The position numbers and the translations under genes were made by a program. The notes beneath the pieces were generated by a model, which was not told the origin of the DNA, searched no databases, and saw nothing but the letters and a program-made list of their open reading frames with translations. From Hexactinellida sp. DTS-2022 (Eukaryota; Porifera; Hexactinellida): a stretch of 64,000 nt of DNA. Positions 30,708 to 41,970 of this stretch are shown piece by piece; the stretch's first letter is position 1; every line of letters begins with the position of its first letter. Location of the stretch: the NCBI GenBank assembly GCA_028753945.1, contig JAPNXP010000005.1, positions 1,922,001-1,986,000 of the forward strand. The letters are read 5' to 3'.

Positions 30708-32309
30708 TTACTGGAAAATCTGTAGTTTGGTTGATATTATTGATCTGCAAGTAGGACATCTATCGCCTTCATTAATATTTCCTTCACAGTTCCCGCATAT
30801 CTGTGCATGTCCACATGGTAACATCACGAATGTAGCCGCTCTACTCATCAAACATATCACACAGGGATTGGACACAATATCATCATCAGAATGATTCGAG
30901 TCATCATTGCAACTTTCGTCTGAAAGCGTACTTTGAGAGTAACCATAATATTGGGGGCTACCAATAGTATCCGAAATTTTGTCCAGATATTCAAGTATCG
31001 AATACTCTCTATTCTTTGGCTTATCTTTGCAGATCAGCCTTTGTCTCTCGCTATCGACATCCTTTTTCGATCGTCCACCGATTTCCAACCCATTTTTCAA
31101 TCTCTGAAACTCTAAGTCATACTTTATCAGATTATTTTCGAAACACTCCATAAACGCCCATATGTTCGGCTTTTTCACACGAATAAGTGACTTCAAACTT
31201 CTGTGATAAACTTCACAACAATTGTTAGTTTTTTGCAATGAATTGTACACTGACATATCATTTCTCACAATCCATTCCTTTTTTATGTAAGAACGAAGTT
31301 TTCGAAAAAGTTTCATTTCAATAGAGGTGAGTTCAGGAGGTGGTGAATCCGCTAGAAATTGATAAACTGAAGCTATTTCTTCTTTTGGTAGCATGGGAAG
31401 AGCCATTATTGACCTGATCCACTTATTAAGATGTGAATTTTGAGTATACGCAGATGAAAGCTGAAACTTTTTCACTTTCTTCCAAATTGCTTGGGTATAA
31501 TGGAATAGACAGCCCGAAACTTCTATTGTACTGAAGATGGTACGAAAGGAATTTCGGGATGCTTTCTCAAAGTCACCTATGGCTAATTTTGGCTTAAAAT
31601 GGGGTATCATATTAGCAATTTTCTGCAGCACAGCCTCGTAAAGAAGTTCATTCTTTTTAGACATCAAGACATGTATGGCTGGTATGGCATGATGACTCTC
31701 CTGAATGAATATGGTAAACAACTGGTAGAACAATTTGGGCACTACATAGAATGTTCCATCATAATTGATGAGGTCACATGCTTTCAGATATTCAAACATG
31801 CGATCTGACCAAAATATTGCAGCGAATCCATCTGTTAGAATGATCATCGACCGAAAAACCTTTGAAAAACGGGTTTGCATGATCATGTTTTCAAATTCTT
31901 CAGCTGTCTTTGGATTCCCTGGTAATTCCAACCGTCTCCGTTTTACCATCGTATTGCGAACGTCTTTATATGTTACTAAAGCACCAGCCTGATCTGAAGA
32001 GGTTACATCGTCAAAAACATGTCGAAGGTTGTCTGTTGAAGTTTCAGCTGCGCGCTTGAGTCTGTTATTTAGAGCAATGATATTCGACTTGTATGCAGCT
32101 TCAGTGTGATTATGTATCTGTTTAATATATAATAGATTTAAAAGACGATCGATTCGTCCAGTACCGTGACAAAATCTTTCTCTACACCTCCAAAGTGTAC
32201 ATCTCAAATAGATGGATGTTTCGGATTGACTAGATAGCGTATACCGGTAACCTTCGCATTCAAAATTTGGAGAGCCCAACTTCTTGCCTTCAATTATTTT
32301 ATACTCCAT
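30708..32309 (-). CDS. MULE transposase with FLYWCH and RING domains, intact
   Basis: 533 codons, ATG at 32309, no internal stop. FLYWCH-type zinc finger at about 19-68 (C37, C42 and HNH at 66-68). Mutator-like transposase core: D184 in NYDGTFYVVP, D246 in IGDFEKA, C267/H270 in CLFHYTQ, E366 in NNCCEVYHR. A C3HC4 RING ends the protein (C483, C486, C499, H501, C505, C508, C518, C521). The core would bind its terminal repeats through FLYWCH and cut with a DDE mechanism; the RING suggests an E3 ubiquitin ligase activity or protein contact, which is inference. FLYWCH-MULE is a known metazoan combination. The ORF integrity suggests recent activity. Confidence 0.93.
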   Translation of the reverse strand: MEYKIIEGKKLGSPNFECEGYRYTLSSQSETSIYLRCTLWRCRERFCHGTGRIDRLLNLLYIKQIHNHTEAAYKSNIIALNNRLKRAAETSTDNLRHVFDDVTSSDQAGALVTYKDVRNTMVKRRRLELPGNPKTAEEFENMIMQTRFSKVFRSMIILTDGFAAIFWSDRMFEYLKACDLINYDGTFYVVPKLFYQLFTIFIQESHHAIPAIHVLMSKKNELLYEAVLQKIANMIPHFKPKLAIGDFEKASRNSFRTIFSTIEVSGCLFHYTQAIWKKVKKFQLSSAYTQNSHLNKWIRSIMALPMLPKEEIASVYQFLADSPPPELTSIEMKLFRKLRSYIKKEWIVRNDMSVYNSLQKTNNCCEVYHRSLKSLIRVKKPNIWAFMECFENNLIKYDLEFQRLKNGLEIGGRSKKDVDSERQRLICKDKPKNREYSILEYLDKISDTIGSPQYYGYSQSTLSDESCNDDSNHSDDDIVSNPCVICLMSRAATFVMLPCGHAQICGNCEGNINEGDRCPTCRSIISTKLQIFQ

Positions 32310-32574
32310 GATTTCTAAAATAATAGGTTCGAATTCGTGTATAACAAGTAAAATTACAATTATCGGTTCTGAATCACAAAGACTAAAAGAAAGGTTGACA
32401 ATCCTTTTAGAAAATGATTAATATACTATCTGGGAGACATATCAGGTAGGAAAATAGCAATCGCCATCAGATGAAGCTAGCATTTACATTAGGTGTTTGA
32501 CCTCCCAAAAGTTTACAGATTTCAAATCTCACTGAATACTGTATTTTTCTGTAAAAGATTAAATTCCATCAAAG

Positions 32575-33150
32575 TTCTCACTTTTCGATGAAAGTTGTTA
32601 CTTTTGTTGAAGTGTCAGATTTTCGATCATAGTTCTCATCTTTCTATCAGAGTTCTCCTTTTCGATCAAAGTTCTCTTTTTTCTATCAAAGTTCTCCTTT
32701 TCTATCAAAGTTCGACATATCTTCGATCAAATTTTCTATCAAAGTTCTACCTTTTCGATCAAATTTTCTATCAAAGTTCTCCTTTTCTATCAAAGTTCTA
32801 CCTTTTCGATCAAAGTTTCTATCAAAGTTCTACCTTTTCGATCAAAGTTCTTACTTTTGTTGAAGTGTCAGATTTTCGATCATGTGTCTCATCTTTCTAT
32901 CAAAGTTCACCTTTTCGATCAAAGTTCTCTTTTTTCTATCAAGGTTCTCCTTTTCGATCAAAGTTCTCTTTTTTCTATCAAAGTTCTCCTTTTCTATCAA
33001 AGTTCGACATATCTTCGATCAAAGTTCGACTCTGGACATTTTGGTAGAACTTTGATCGAAATTGGTACTTTTCATCATTCGATCAAAGTTCGACATAGAA
33101 AATTCGATCAAAGTTCTACATAAAATTCTATCAAAATATACACATCCGAT
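32575..33150. repeat. Right iterated inverted terminal repeat array
   Basis: Inverted counterpart of 29650-30100, built of TTCGATCAAAGTTCT and TTTCTATCAAAGTTCTCC units, with a different number and order of units in its inner part. Plus-strand ORFs (150 and 88 codons) are artefacts of the repeat. Confidence 0.9.
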
Positions 33151-33160
33151 AAAAATATTT

Positions 33161-35300
33161 TTATCATATCAACATTTCTATTTTTTATTATTTTGTGTTT
33201 CAAATTCTTATTATTTCATCTATTTACTGTATATTTTAATACTACTGTATTTCCAATTCTTGAACGCAGTGGCGGAGCTAACCCATATTTATGTTATATA
33301 TTCTTTCTCTCCAGGAGGTTATCGTAGTGTAAACACGATAAATACAATAGCAGTTATATGTACATTTTATCGTTCCACTTTACCCCCGTTTAAAACTACA
33401 ATCACTCAGCTAAATCGAAACCCAAGTTAAACCAGATCACTTGACCAGGAACAACCAATACAATAGTCTTAGATTCATCCGGTTTATGGGGTGATATACA
33501 CTTGCATATATACTGTTATTATAGACTCCGCTTATTAGAATCACCTCGGAATCAGTCATTTTGACCCTTTAATAGGTACATCTGAAAAGGATTACTCATT
33601 TATAGTCACTTGTATGTATTTCCCAGTTCCTAATAACCATAGTTGTTTGTTATTATAGCTATTATATTGATCAAGATTCTTTGATCACCTATTATAAATT
33701 TATTATTGTGTATACTTAGTTTTCGGCTTAAAGAATATCGTCTGGCCTCGGGAGTAGAACAAAAACTAATTATATCTTCGTAATTTGGAAATGATTTGAT
33801 TTTGATTTTTGATTATTTTCAAAAATTAATTGATATCAACCCATTAAGAATAACCCAATTAAGTTGAACCATTTGCACGAAGGTGTTTTTATAAAAACCT
33901 AACTGGTTCTTTGTGAATTGTATATTATCCGAACATTTTTAATCCGTCTCAACGAGTTCGGATAATCGAGTTTGTACTGCATAAACATTAGTTATCTCAG
34001 CTTTTAGATATTAAATTAATGGAAAATCTTTATTAGAAATATTTTATCTCGTTTACGATACATTTTACGCCCATGAGCATGATTATAATAAGTTTTTTCA
34101 GTGATATATTAACTTCCACAGGCTTTTTGAAAATAATTAGTATGCTAGATAACTTTAATCTCCGTTCTGTTTAAAGTATCTGGCTATAGCTAATGCTGTA
34201 TTGTGTACCTGACATCATTCGGTACGAGCCAAAGTTATGGTAAAGGGGATCATTTTGTAAGAACGAAGAAAGAACGAATATATAACCACAACTTCCATTG
34301 AGATGGTTAACAATAGACGGGAGTGCAATACAAGAGTGACGAAAACTGGTAAAGTTTGAGGACTTAATTTACCTCTCTTGTCTGGCATGGTTTGCCAACC
34401 ATGCTACACGTTGAAGGAAACTAAATCTGGTATCATTGTTGGTTAATGGAATGGAAGATTTAACCTTGAGAAGGATACGAGTGTGAAGTTGGCGCAGTAT
34501 TCAACTGAGCACAGATCAAATCCCAATTTGAGGCCCTTCCCACAATTGAATTTGGCCAAAAATTACACCCGCAAAGGGGAGATACGGAAGTTTTTGATTC
34601 TGAATAATAATCTTTAAAAAAATATTTTTTTGTATTTATTTTTTTACATTATCTCTGAGCACTCAAAATTTTTCTTTTGACAAGAATTGTTCGAAATTGA
34701 ATCTAAAACTATGCATACATGTTTGTGACCATGGGACGTTTCTTATGTCAAAATATTTTTTTTTAATTTTAATTTTCGAAGAAATACAATAGAAATAATT
34801 TTGCACTTATTCACTGATCACGTCAGCACCCTTTAAATACATTTTCAACTGACTTTTCAAGTTTTAATGTTAGACACTTCCCATTGTTGGAACTGGACAA
34901 AAATGGTGTCATTCAATTGAGGAGACGTTAATATTTCAAAAATATATATAATTATTTCAATTGTTTTTGCACTTAATGATCCATTAAACAAAATTGAAAA
35001 TTAGAAATATTTTCTAATTTTATGAATTGCTATGCTAGTAAGTTTCATGTATTGCCCAACATGGGGTAGCTAGCATATCTCGTTTAATGTGCTCCGGACA
35101 TTCTAGCCATCATTTTTGGTGCAAACTATAATTCAAGTTTTTAAGACTACCAGCACCCTTTAACACCCCTGTATCATAGTGGTTTCAGACTATTTTATAT
35201 AAAGGATTTGTAGGATTCATTAACAAACGAAACAATCAACCAACAGATTGTTGCTACTATAACAGTTTTATTGTAACACCCGCAGACAATTGTATAGAAA
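33161..35300. other. 2.1-kb spacer, nothing firmly recognised
   Basis: A lone hAT-type end (CAGTGGCGGAGCTAACCC) occurs at about 33270. The block 34690-34760 recurs in inverted orientation at about 42720-42775. No convincing ORF. Confidence 0.4.
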
Positions 35301-35307
35301 TGGTATT

Positions 35308-35454
35308 CAGGGCCGTAGCCACTGGTCAGGTTGGTCAGGTTTCAACCTGACCACTTTTAGTTGGTTGGACAGGTTAACCTGAACCCTTGGCCCTGTTGGT
35401 ACTGTATCCAGCCCGGTCTAACCTGACCACTTTTAATTGGTGGCTACGGCACTG
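35308..35454. mobile_element. hAT-like MITE
   Basis: Ends CAGGGCCGTAGCCACTGG and inverted GGTGGCTACGGCACTG, flanked by 7-bp TGGTATT (35301-35307; the right copy overlaps the last two bases of the element). The interior duplicates a CTAACCTGACCACTTTTA-like word. Confidence 0.8.
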
Positions 35455-36260
35455 GTATTTATCCTAAACAAATTACACTTTCCATCTAAATGTTTCCATA
35501 TAAAAACCACAACAATTGATAATTAGATAACCTAACAATTATTCTGATTTCTAAAATATCTTTTTCGATACTGGCATAAAATCTAATGGACTAAGGTAAT
35601 TATAATAAAAGTAATTTCGATCTCCTTTCAAACCCAATAACTTTAAAGTAAACTTTATGATATTTTCTAGCTCTACCCACTGATTTATGCAAGTTCGTCT
35701 CATTATTTGAAACAAGAGACCTAAACCTTTACAGTTTTACACAGAGTTGCACCAACCCAAACTCTATTTGGGGCGATCTGTCCAAGTGCATATTTGGGAG
35801 GAATAGAGATTATTTAGGGAAAAAGCTGTATCTTAAATGGAAAAACAACGCTAGTGCAATTATATTAATGTTGGAGAATATAGTCCTTGATAAGCCATCT
35901 GCTTCCAGCTTCCAGCTTTCAGGTTTGTATTAGATTAGATGCACACACTGTGGAAAAGAGAACTTCTTTAATTACCTCAAATATGATGAGCAATTCGAAT
36001 AATTTAGAAAACATGTTGGCGTTAGTTCTAGTGAACCTGAGAATGTTGATTTTCCAATTATTAATGCATTTGAAAAAGATACTAAATCATCTTATAGTAG
36101 AAATTGTTTCGGCGAGTTTTACATATATAACAGTATAGTATAGAAATAGAATAGTTTAATAACACGTTACTTCATGATATTTACAGGTTTCTTATTATGT
36201 AGTCTACGAGTATAATAACTAATTTGGTTGCTTAACAATTTACAATTATGAATATTACTA
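35455..36260. other. Spacer with a zinc-finger-like reading
   Basis: From about 35940 the plus strand reads CTHCGKENFFNYLKYDEQFE, then a stop, then FRKHVGVSSSEPENVDFPII to about 36135. The Cys pair and spacing resemble a C2H2 finger fragment of an uncharacterised animal protein, but one His is replaced and there is a stop. A weak call; the rest is empty. Confidence 0.3.
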
Positions 36261-36304
36261 TATTCCTCCCCTCTTCACAATTATCTATAATATATATGGT
36301 GAGG

Positions 36305-37758
36305 TCATATTTGGTAATCTTCTAAGTATTTGGGCAAGCGACGTTCACGTTGAGGTCGAGTACAACTTTTCCCTATGAATTCACATGGTTTCTCGGGCTT
36401 AGGGGTAGATGATGTCATTTTCGTAGGAGTCGAGTTAATCAAGCTATAATCTGAATCCATAGTTAACTGTAGTTGAGAATCAATTGGAACTATGTCGTCA
36501 AATGACCTATTTCGAAGTGAACCATCCATTCGAAGACTTTTTTTAGTCGTTCTTGTAATGATTGACTCTTTTCGGTTACATTGTCTAACCATCTATAATG
36601 ATTAGGAGAATTATTTGTTTCGGTAGTCTTATTGCGTTCTGTTTGAATAAGCGATTGGTTGAGATTATGAATGCCATTTCCCTCTCGTCTAACATGTGGT
36701 TGTAATCGATTAACATGAACCACTTTAACTCTACCATCTGTGTTTTTAATTAAAACATCCACTGGCCCTTCAACTTGAGTCACCAACCATCCTCCCTCCC
36801 ATCTGTCTGCAAGTTTCTTAGAAACTCCAGAATGTGGAAGGGAAAGCCAGACACAGTCTCCGACTGTAAACCTTAGTGAATTCCTCCAGCTCGTATGTGC
36901 ATCATAACATTCCTTCTCTCTATGCTGTGCCTGTACCAAATTCCCTTCGACAAACTCACGTATCTCGATCAGTTTCCTTCGCAAGAATTGTTCATAAGAA
37001 GTTTGGTTGCATTCTGCTGGAGTTAGAAACTGCGTTATCACAGGTGGGTCTCGCCCATACATTAATTGGAAAGGTGAAATACCAGTACTAGAATGTTTGG
37101 AAGTCCGGTATGAAAGCAAAACTAAGTGTAAATACTTCTCCCAATCTTCGTTCTTTTCCACGTAACATCGGAGCATTTGAAGGACCGTCCTATTGGTCCT
37201 TTCTACCAGAGAATTTCCCTGTGGATGATAAGGGGTAGTACGAGTTTTACGGATTCCCAACGACCTACAAGTTTCTTTCAAGAGGCAAGATTCAAAATTC
37301 CGTCCTTGGTCGGAATGGAGGAATTCAGGGATACCGAATCTAGCAAAGAAGTCCGCCAATATTTTCGTAATGGTCTCAGCCTTCTGATCAGACATTGGAA
37401 TGCATTCCAGCCATTTTGTAAACGCGTCCTCGATTACTAAGATGAATCGGTGTCCCTTTGTACAAACAGGAACTTCAAGAACGTCCACGTTAACTAATTG
37501 CATCGTTCTCCCAATTGGAGTATTGAGTAATGGGGCTCTGACCAGTAAAGGTAGTTTAGCTTTTTGACAAGTTTCGCAAGAGGTCACATACTCGTGGATA
37601 TCAGAGCTCATTCCAACCCAAAATCCTAAATATTTTGCACGACTAAGAGTGCGTTCTACGCCTTGGTGACCGGCGTCGTCATGGGCTTGACACAGTAAAT
37701 CTTGTTTCAGTGTGTCAGGAACAATGATGACACTTTCGTAAGTCGGAAAATGGTTCAA
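36305..37758 (-). pseudogene. Integrase of the gypsy element
   Basis: From 37758: HHCC zinc-binding motif (H26, H31, C61, C64), catalytic D92 in NVDVLEVP, D150 in HSDQGRNF and E186 in GNSLVERTNR, giving the canonical D,D35E spacing. After residue about 400 the frame shifts and the C-terminal tail continues in the 36592-36305 frame, ending RERRLPKYLEDYQI, a tail typical for gypsy pol. All catalytic residues are retained; only the tail frame is broken. Confidence 0.88.
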
Positions 37759-38107
37759 TCTTGTAGTTACGAGTTAAAACTCCATTAATTAATTGTAATT
37801 GTGATTGAATCTGCATAAAACGCTTGAGTATCGGTTGGTTCCACTTGACACCAGAGATTCGTAGCCGAGTTTGAATAGCCTCGAGCTCATATATTACATT
37901 GACTAATACAGGGTCATCAAGCTGTTGTTGTCTAATCATTTCCATCTTAGGTAAACGTGATAATTTCGTGAGCGCACAATGCTTGTGATTTTCGTTACTA
38001 GCTTGAATTTCAAAATTATATGAAGAACGCGATAAAGCATCTGCATTTTCAACGTCAGTTCCTTTGCGATATCGAATTACAAAGTCATACTCCTGTAATA
38101 TTACAGC
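37715..38107 (-). pseudogene. RNase H end and connection region of gypsy pol
   Basis: Reads LQEYDFVIRYRKGTDVENAD then ALSR, the C-terminal end of Ty3/gypsy RNase H, followed by a linker to the integrase zinc finger. It is separated from the rest of RNase H by the MITE at 38108-38462. Confidence 0.8.
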
Positions 38108-38462
38108 CAGGGTTGTTTGATATAAATCATTTATTTAAATCAAAAATCTGATTTTTATCAAAGAAATCTGATTTTTATCAAAAAAGTCGGACTTTTTTTA
38201 TTTAAATCAGACTTTTTTTATTTAAATCAGATTTTTTATGTCTATTGTTTTTTGCGGAAAAAAAAAGAAATACATTGATAATGAATCAAATTACTTTGAT
38301 AATGAGTCATTAACAATGTAATTAATCTATTATCCAAATAATATACGCCAGTGTGATATAGATTGCAAAAAAAAAAACAATTAAAATCAAAATTCTGTTT
38401 TAAATCAAAAAAATCGGATTTTTTTGATTTTTTTAATAAAATCATGATTTTTATCAACCCTG
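38108..38462. mobile_element. hAT-like MITE inserted in gypsy RNase H
   Basis: Ends CAGGGTTGTTTGATATAAAT and inverted ATCATGATTTTTATCAACCCTG-type terminus; interior rich in AAATCAGATTTTT repeats. It splits the RNase H reading between RLWRWVV and LQEYDFVIRY. A target duplication could not be recovered. Confidence 0.75.
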
Positions 38463-38860
38463 TAAAAATTAATTTACAACCCAACGCCATAGTCGTCCGA
38501 CATTCTTGCTTCTCCAGCCATTCTAATGGCTTATGATCAGTGAGTATTTCGAACTGCCTTCCTAATAGATAATGTCGAAATCGCTTCACAGATTCGACAA
38601 TCGCAAGACACCCTAATTCAATAGTGCTATAATGTTTTTCTGCAGTCCTCAATCCCTTGCTATAGTAAGCCACAACATGTCCTTCTTGTTCCAAAACTCC
38701 CCCCAATCCAGTTCCACTCGCATCCGTACACAATACGAACTTTTTCGTGAAATTTATTTGGGCAAATTAGAACTGGGTTCGATGCCAATTTTTCCTTAAG
38801 TTCTGCGAATGATTGTCCTGCATGTTCATTCCAAGAAAATCCAGTATCCTTATCTAACAA
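38463..38860 (-). pseudogene. RNase H part of gypsy pol, frameshifted
   Basis: First frame: FSWNEHAGQSFAELKEKL and NPVLICPN. Second frame: CTDASGTGLGGVLEQEG (catalytic first Asp), AYYSKGLRTAEKHYSTIE (Glu), LTDHKPLEWL (Asp). The shift lies at about 38735. In intact elements the domain degrades the RNA strand during reverse transcription. Confidence 0.85.
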
Positions 38861-40121
38861 GGAATTCAGTGGTTCTGCGATGTTGATACCGCCTATAATA
38901 ATTCGCTAAGCCTAAAAATTGTTTCAATTCTTTCTGACTTGTAGGTTGTGGCCAGTTTACAATGGATTCCACCTTGTTTGTCTGTGGTGTCATTCCTTTA
39001 TCAGAAAAAGTGTGTCCTAAGTAGGTAACAGATTGCTTTCCAATTACACATTTTCTTCCCCTTAAAGTCAATTTGTATTCACGAAGCCGTAGGAAAACCT
39101 GCATTAAATCTCGTCTATGTGACTCCAGATCCGGTGAAAATACTAGTATATAATCAATGAAATTGTCTTTACAATGTTCAAGTCCACATAAGACCTGATC
39201 CATCACTCTTTGAAAATAGCTCGGTCCACCTGTAAGCCCGAATGGCAATACCTTAAACTCATAAAGTCCCATTCCAGGTCCTGGTGAAAACGCTGTTTTT
39301 TCACGATCCATTTCCCTAATGGGTATTTGCCAATACCCAGAATTCAAGTCAAGTTCTGTGAAGTATTTCATTCCGCTTAGTTTGTCCTGAACCTGATCCG
39401 GGAGCGGCAGCGGATATGCATCTTTCTGAGTTACTTTGTTTAAGTTTCTATAATCAATACAGAATCGTATACTTCCATCTTTCTTCTCAACCAACACCGG
39501 TGGGGCAAGCCAGGGACTGCTTGAAACTTGTATGACGTCTTTACTCAACATCTCTCCAATCTGAGACTTCATCTCATCGTGATAGGCTTGTGGAATCAAT
39601 CGCGGGGGAACTTTCATCGGAACTGCATTACCTGTACGGATAGGAAAGGGATCGACCTTTGCCACGCCAGGTAGAGTAACAAATAGATCTTGAAACTTCA
39701 GTATTATCCCTGAGAACTCTTCTTCTGTGTCCGGGTACTCAATCGAAGGTGAGCAGTCATACCTAGGAATTGCCCCCAAACACTCCCAGTCTTCTTCTTC
39801 TTCTTGATCTGTCGATCTTAAGACTGTATAAGATCCTGGACATTTTTGTTCATCATGTCTTGGACAAGTGTGATTCACGCGTTGCGGACTATCTTGCGAA
39901 TCCAAAGAGTTTACTATACCAAGGTTTGGTCCCGTAGCAACTCTATTAAAAAAATCCAGGTTAATTTGATGTCTTGCTAAAAAATCCACGCCCAGGATGC
40001 AATCCGTTATTAGAGAAGGTGTTATTGTGAATTTTTGTGGCGAATGAAGTTTTCCAATTTTAATTTCCAATTCTACTTCACCCAAGGATTCCATTGTATT
40101 TCCAGAAGCAGTAAATATCAA
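38850..40121 (-). pseudogene. Reverse transcriptase of the gypsy element, catalytic site mutated
   Basis: 423 codons covering the end of the protease (ILGVDFLARHQINLDFF) and the RT fingers/palm: PWLAPPVLVEKKDGSIRFCI, ELDLNSGYWQIPI (first catalytic Asp), PFGLTGGPSYFQRVMD. The catalytic motif, normally YxDD, reads FIDY here: the second Asp is replaced by Tyr, which should abolish polymerisation. The thumb-connection LKQFLGLANYYRRY follows, then the frame breaks. Confidence 0.9.
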
Positions 40122-40280
40122 CTGTTCCGTAGGGGTAGTTCTTGCAGTCTTGACTTTCTTAAATATTGTATTCGAAATAAGGATACCGATGAACCACTAT
40201 CCAGCATAACGTTGCAATTAGTATTTCCGATCTTCGCTACAACCTTCAATGGTTGAGTAGGTTGGCATAAAGCTACAATT
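40122..40280 (-). pseudogene. Aspartic protease N-terminal part of the gypsy element
   Basis: Upstream of the RT frame and in another frame, the minus strand reads VAKIGNTNCNVMLDSGSSVS, with the aspartic protease triad D-S-G. A one-base shift near 40135 separates it from the following ORF. Confidence 0.75.
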
Positions 40281-40317
40281 GATTATCTGGAGTACTGATT
40301 TATGGATTGAGCCATAT

Positions 40318-40855
40318 TTAATATCTCTGGGACCTTGTTTCGGCTCTCCCAACAGGTCCCTGAGAGTTTAAACTTTGTCCAGTCACGGGTTCGGTACAGT
40401 ATCTCATTACATGTCCTAATTGATTGCAATTGTAACAACGCACTTGTGTAATTCTACGTTGACTACTCGGCTGGTTCATAGATCGTCTCGAACTTGGACA
40501 GATTTGAGCGAAATGTCCTCTTCCTCTACACACGTAGCACTTAGCATAGCCAGGTTTCTTATTTTCGACAAAGGATCGTCCACCTACTCCTCTCTGTACC
40601 GTACACGTGATTTCATCAGATGTTACCCCCAACCTTTCGGTAATAACCTTAACCGCTTCATTAATAGCCGCTTGTGAAATGTTTTTTTCTCTCGCTTCTT
40701 TATTCGCGGTTTCCGCTTGCAAATTATCTATCGAAATCCTAGAGCTAATAACAGCCACCTCTTCAAAGCTTCGAAGTGAAGCCTCTTCATGCATCCGAAT
40801 CACTAATTGAGCCCGTTTCATTGCATCCTCGCTTGTTTTGAGAGAGAGGAGTTAA
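40318..40855 (-). pseudogene. gag zinc-knuckle region of the gypsy element
   Basis: 167 codons from ATG 40821, open a little further upstream to about 40855. Two CCHC knuckles: CYVCRGRGHFAQIC and CYNCNQLGHVMRYC. These bind genomic RNA in Ty3/gypsy nucleocapsid. The matrix/capsid part is missing, so this is a 5'-truncated gag. Confidence 0.85.
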
Positions 40856-41086
40856 ATAGCATAAATTACATAGATGATGATGGTAAATATCGATTGAATA
40901 TAGAATGGATTAGTCTAATAGCAAAAGAATTTTCGAAATACTATATGCAATTTGTGTTATAAAGTTTATTCATTATTGGTTCCAAAATCTGATAGTAGGA
41001 AATTTAAATCCCCGTTTTCCAAGCGTTGTCAGTATGTAAATCTCTAATTGTAATTCTGTAACTTTTCAATTGAGAATGATTTTAGT
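40856..41086. other. Spacer at the gypsy 5' breakpoint
   Basis: No LTR recognised. The minus-strand word TTTTGGAACCAATAA at about 40978 has the look of a primer-binding site but is unsupported by an LTR next to it. Confidence 0.3.
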
Positions 41087-41877
41087 TCAATATATTCTAA
41101 TGCTATAGCTTTCGGCTATCAATCCAATGGTGATATTTCGTTAGAACATGCAAATAATAAAACTAATCACGCACGTCACATTATTTCATGTGAAAGAAAA
41201 AAAATGGGTGAACAATTAATTAATAATTCAGCAAGTAATATCTTTCATATACAATTTATATTGGAAAATAAGATTGAGGCATTAAAAGGGGTAATTTCTC
41301 TAATCTAAAATCCCAAAAACTTTAAGAAGAATTAAATCAGACTTGAACTCTATAGATATGTTCTCCAATGACGATATAATAGATATTTTGGAAACTAAAA
41401 GACGTTTCCGTTTAGAGTCACCTGACGATCAAATACCTGGTTACTTTCAATATATGGTACAAGACCCATTTATTATTCATTTATATACCTTAAAACAGAT
41501 AGAAGTTTTTAAATTCTTAAAAAATAAAAATATTGTACTGAATATAGACGCCAACGGTTCTATTATCAAAAAGTCATCAATATGTGCAAAATCGATATAC
41601 TATTATGCTCTTATTTACAGAAACCTGAATTTTGCACGAGCCCTGTACCTGTTGCAGAAATGATAAGTAGTGACCAGGGAACCTCCAAATAACTCATTTT
41701 TTAAATAAATGGATATTAACTACTAAGCTAATTCTCCATAAAGATATAAATATTGACCAAGTTGAAATAGCCTATAGTTGGCCATTGATGCATAGTACAT
41801 ATTTAGCATTCAATAAACAAAGTATATCTATATATTTGTCTAAATGCTTTATCATCTACAGACCGCGGTAACAGACT
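41087..41877 (+). pseudogene. Decayed uncharacterised transposase-like gene
   Basis: Three plus-strand frames continue one protein. First, 41087-41308 (NKTNHARHIISCERKKMGEQ). Second, about 41306-41660 (IPKTLRRIKSDLN, FQYMVQDPFIIHLY, VLNIDANGSIIKK, IYYYALIYRN). Third, 41640-41877 (PVPVAEMISSDQGTSK, then one base on, THFLNKWILTTKLILH and EIAYSWPLMHSTYLAF). The blocks recall a large family of unnamed metazoan proteins in which IDATGS-like, YYYALV and PVAEMIS motifs occur in this order; an RNase-H-like transposase fold is my inference. At least two frameshifts; no start or end retained. Confidence 0.6.
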
Positions 41878-41970
41878 GCCATCCTATGATTATCTACTCA
41901 AAACAATGAGACTTGGTAAATATATTGATAAATTTCCATCCATACAAGACACTAGACCCACAAATCTACA

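Larger units (their letters stand above)
29643..33160. mobile_element. MULE transposon with iterated terminal inverted repeats
   Basis: The outer ends (TTTTTATCGGATGT on the left from about 29643, its inverted copy ending about 33160) are nearly identical for roughly 200 bp. They continue inward as arrays of AACTTTGAT(C/A)GAAAAGG-type units, about 440 bp on the left and 560 bp on the right. The left array includes four perfect copies of a 32-bp unit (about 29955-30082). Between the arrays lies one intact FLYWCH-MULE-RING gene. No clear 8-10-bp target duplication was found. Confidence 0.88.
36265..40855 (-). mobile_element. Ty3/gypsy retrotransposon, 5'-truncated and decayed
   Basis: Order on the minus strand: CCHC gag, aspartic protease, reverse transcriptase, RNase H, integrase, the Ty3/gypsy order. 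A purine tract GAAGAGGGGAGGAATA (about 36265-36280) sits where the polypurine tract before a 3' LTR belongs. No matching LTR pair was recognised, and gag is open only from about 40855, so the 5' part is missing. Several frameshifts and a 355-bp MITE break the pol frame. Confidence 0.88.

Noticed and set aside
32595..33047. 150-codon plus-strand repetitive ORF
   Set aside because: Same reason; no domain, and it lies in the inverted terminal array.
40975..40995. Primer-binding site of the gypsy element
   Set aside because: No LTR found beside it and gag is 5'-truncated.
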